From assembly GCF_915070105.1 (NCBI RefSeq), contig NZ_CAJZFJ010000096.1:1-5834 (forward strand): a stretch of DNA of 5,834 nucleotides, in the 5' to 3' direction. Each line of letters opens with the position of its first letter. Positions within the stretch are counted from its first letter, which is position 1. The notes below the pieces were generated by a model. It worked only from the letters and a program-made list of their open reading frames with translations, made no database searches and had not been told where the DNA came from. Source of the DNA: an uncultured Porphyromonas sp. GTDB lineage: Bacteria; Bacteroidota; Bacteroidia; Bacteroidales; Porphyromonadaceae. Shown here one piece after another: positions 5,756 through 5,834 of this stretch. The position numbers were made by a program, and so were the translations under genes.

Positions 5756-5779
5756 ATAGGGTCACAGAGTGGAAGGGCT

Positions 5780-5834
5780 TGTCTCGTGGTGTAATGGTAG
5801 CACAACAGGTTTTGGTTCTGTTTGTCAAGGTTCG
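5780..5834 (+). tRNA. tRNA-Gln (anticodon UUG), 3' end cut by the window
   Basis: The acceptor 5' strand is 5780-5786, and a D stem GTG/CAC (5789-5791 with 5801-5803) encloses a TAATGGTAG loop. The anticodon stem ACAGG/TCTGT (5805-5809 with 5817-5821) carries the 7-nt loop TTTTGGT, placing TTG at positions 34-36 (5812-5814). A 4-nt variable loop, T stem CAAGG and the TTCG start of the T loop follow. The remaining T arm and acceptor 3' strand, about 17 nt, lie beyond the window. It decodes CAA, and by wobble CAG. Confidence 0.95.

Overview
The window looks like chromosomal DNA of a Bacteroidota bacterium, most plausibly a Porphyromonas-type member of the Bacteroidales. The grounds are two BspA-like leucine-rich-repeat lipoproteins, start codons without Shine-Dalgarno sequences, and a textbook Bacteroidota promoter (TTG, 19 bp, TATCTTTG) ahead of a tRNA-Gln gene. 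Genus is inference; no ribosomal RNA or other marker gene is present.

Layout, left to right. Positions 1-233 hold a non-coding repeat element whose core is three 22-bp-spaced copies of an 18-bp near-palindrome (type GTATACACGCGTGTACAC). Positions 244-438 hold a run of five hairpins in gene-free DNA. A weak promoter candidate near 506 precedes a forward gene (795-1544) for a membrane-anchored NERD-domain protein with a C-terminal topoisomerase-type zinc ribbon. A very long hairpin (1595-1647) separates it from a convergent reverse-strand cluster. In transcription order that cluster is an LRR lipoprotein (5012-4116), a paralogous LRR lipoprotein (4008-3046) and, only 15 nt further on, an alpha/beta-hydrolase (esterase or peptidase-like) lipoprotein (3030-1675). 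A promoter candidate and an 18-bp perfect palindrome lie upstream of the first LRR gene. A second copy of the repeat element occupies 5409-5664 in the same orientation as the first. A tRNA-Gln(UUG) gene, cut by the window end, starts at 5780.

How it fits together: all three reverse-strand products carry lipoprotein signal peptides, and two are predicted binding proteins with Pro/Asn-rich stalks. The cluster therefore probably builds cell-envelope, possibly surface, proteins: two LRR binders plus a hydrolase. The two LRR genes arose by tandem duplication. The whole four-gene segment is bracketed by direct copies of the repeat element, so recombination between the copies could delete or amplify it. 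No complete known mobile element, CRISPR array or defence operon is visible. The least explained parts are the repeat element, the left hairpin cluster and the palindrome at the LRR promoter.
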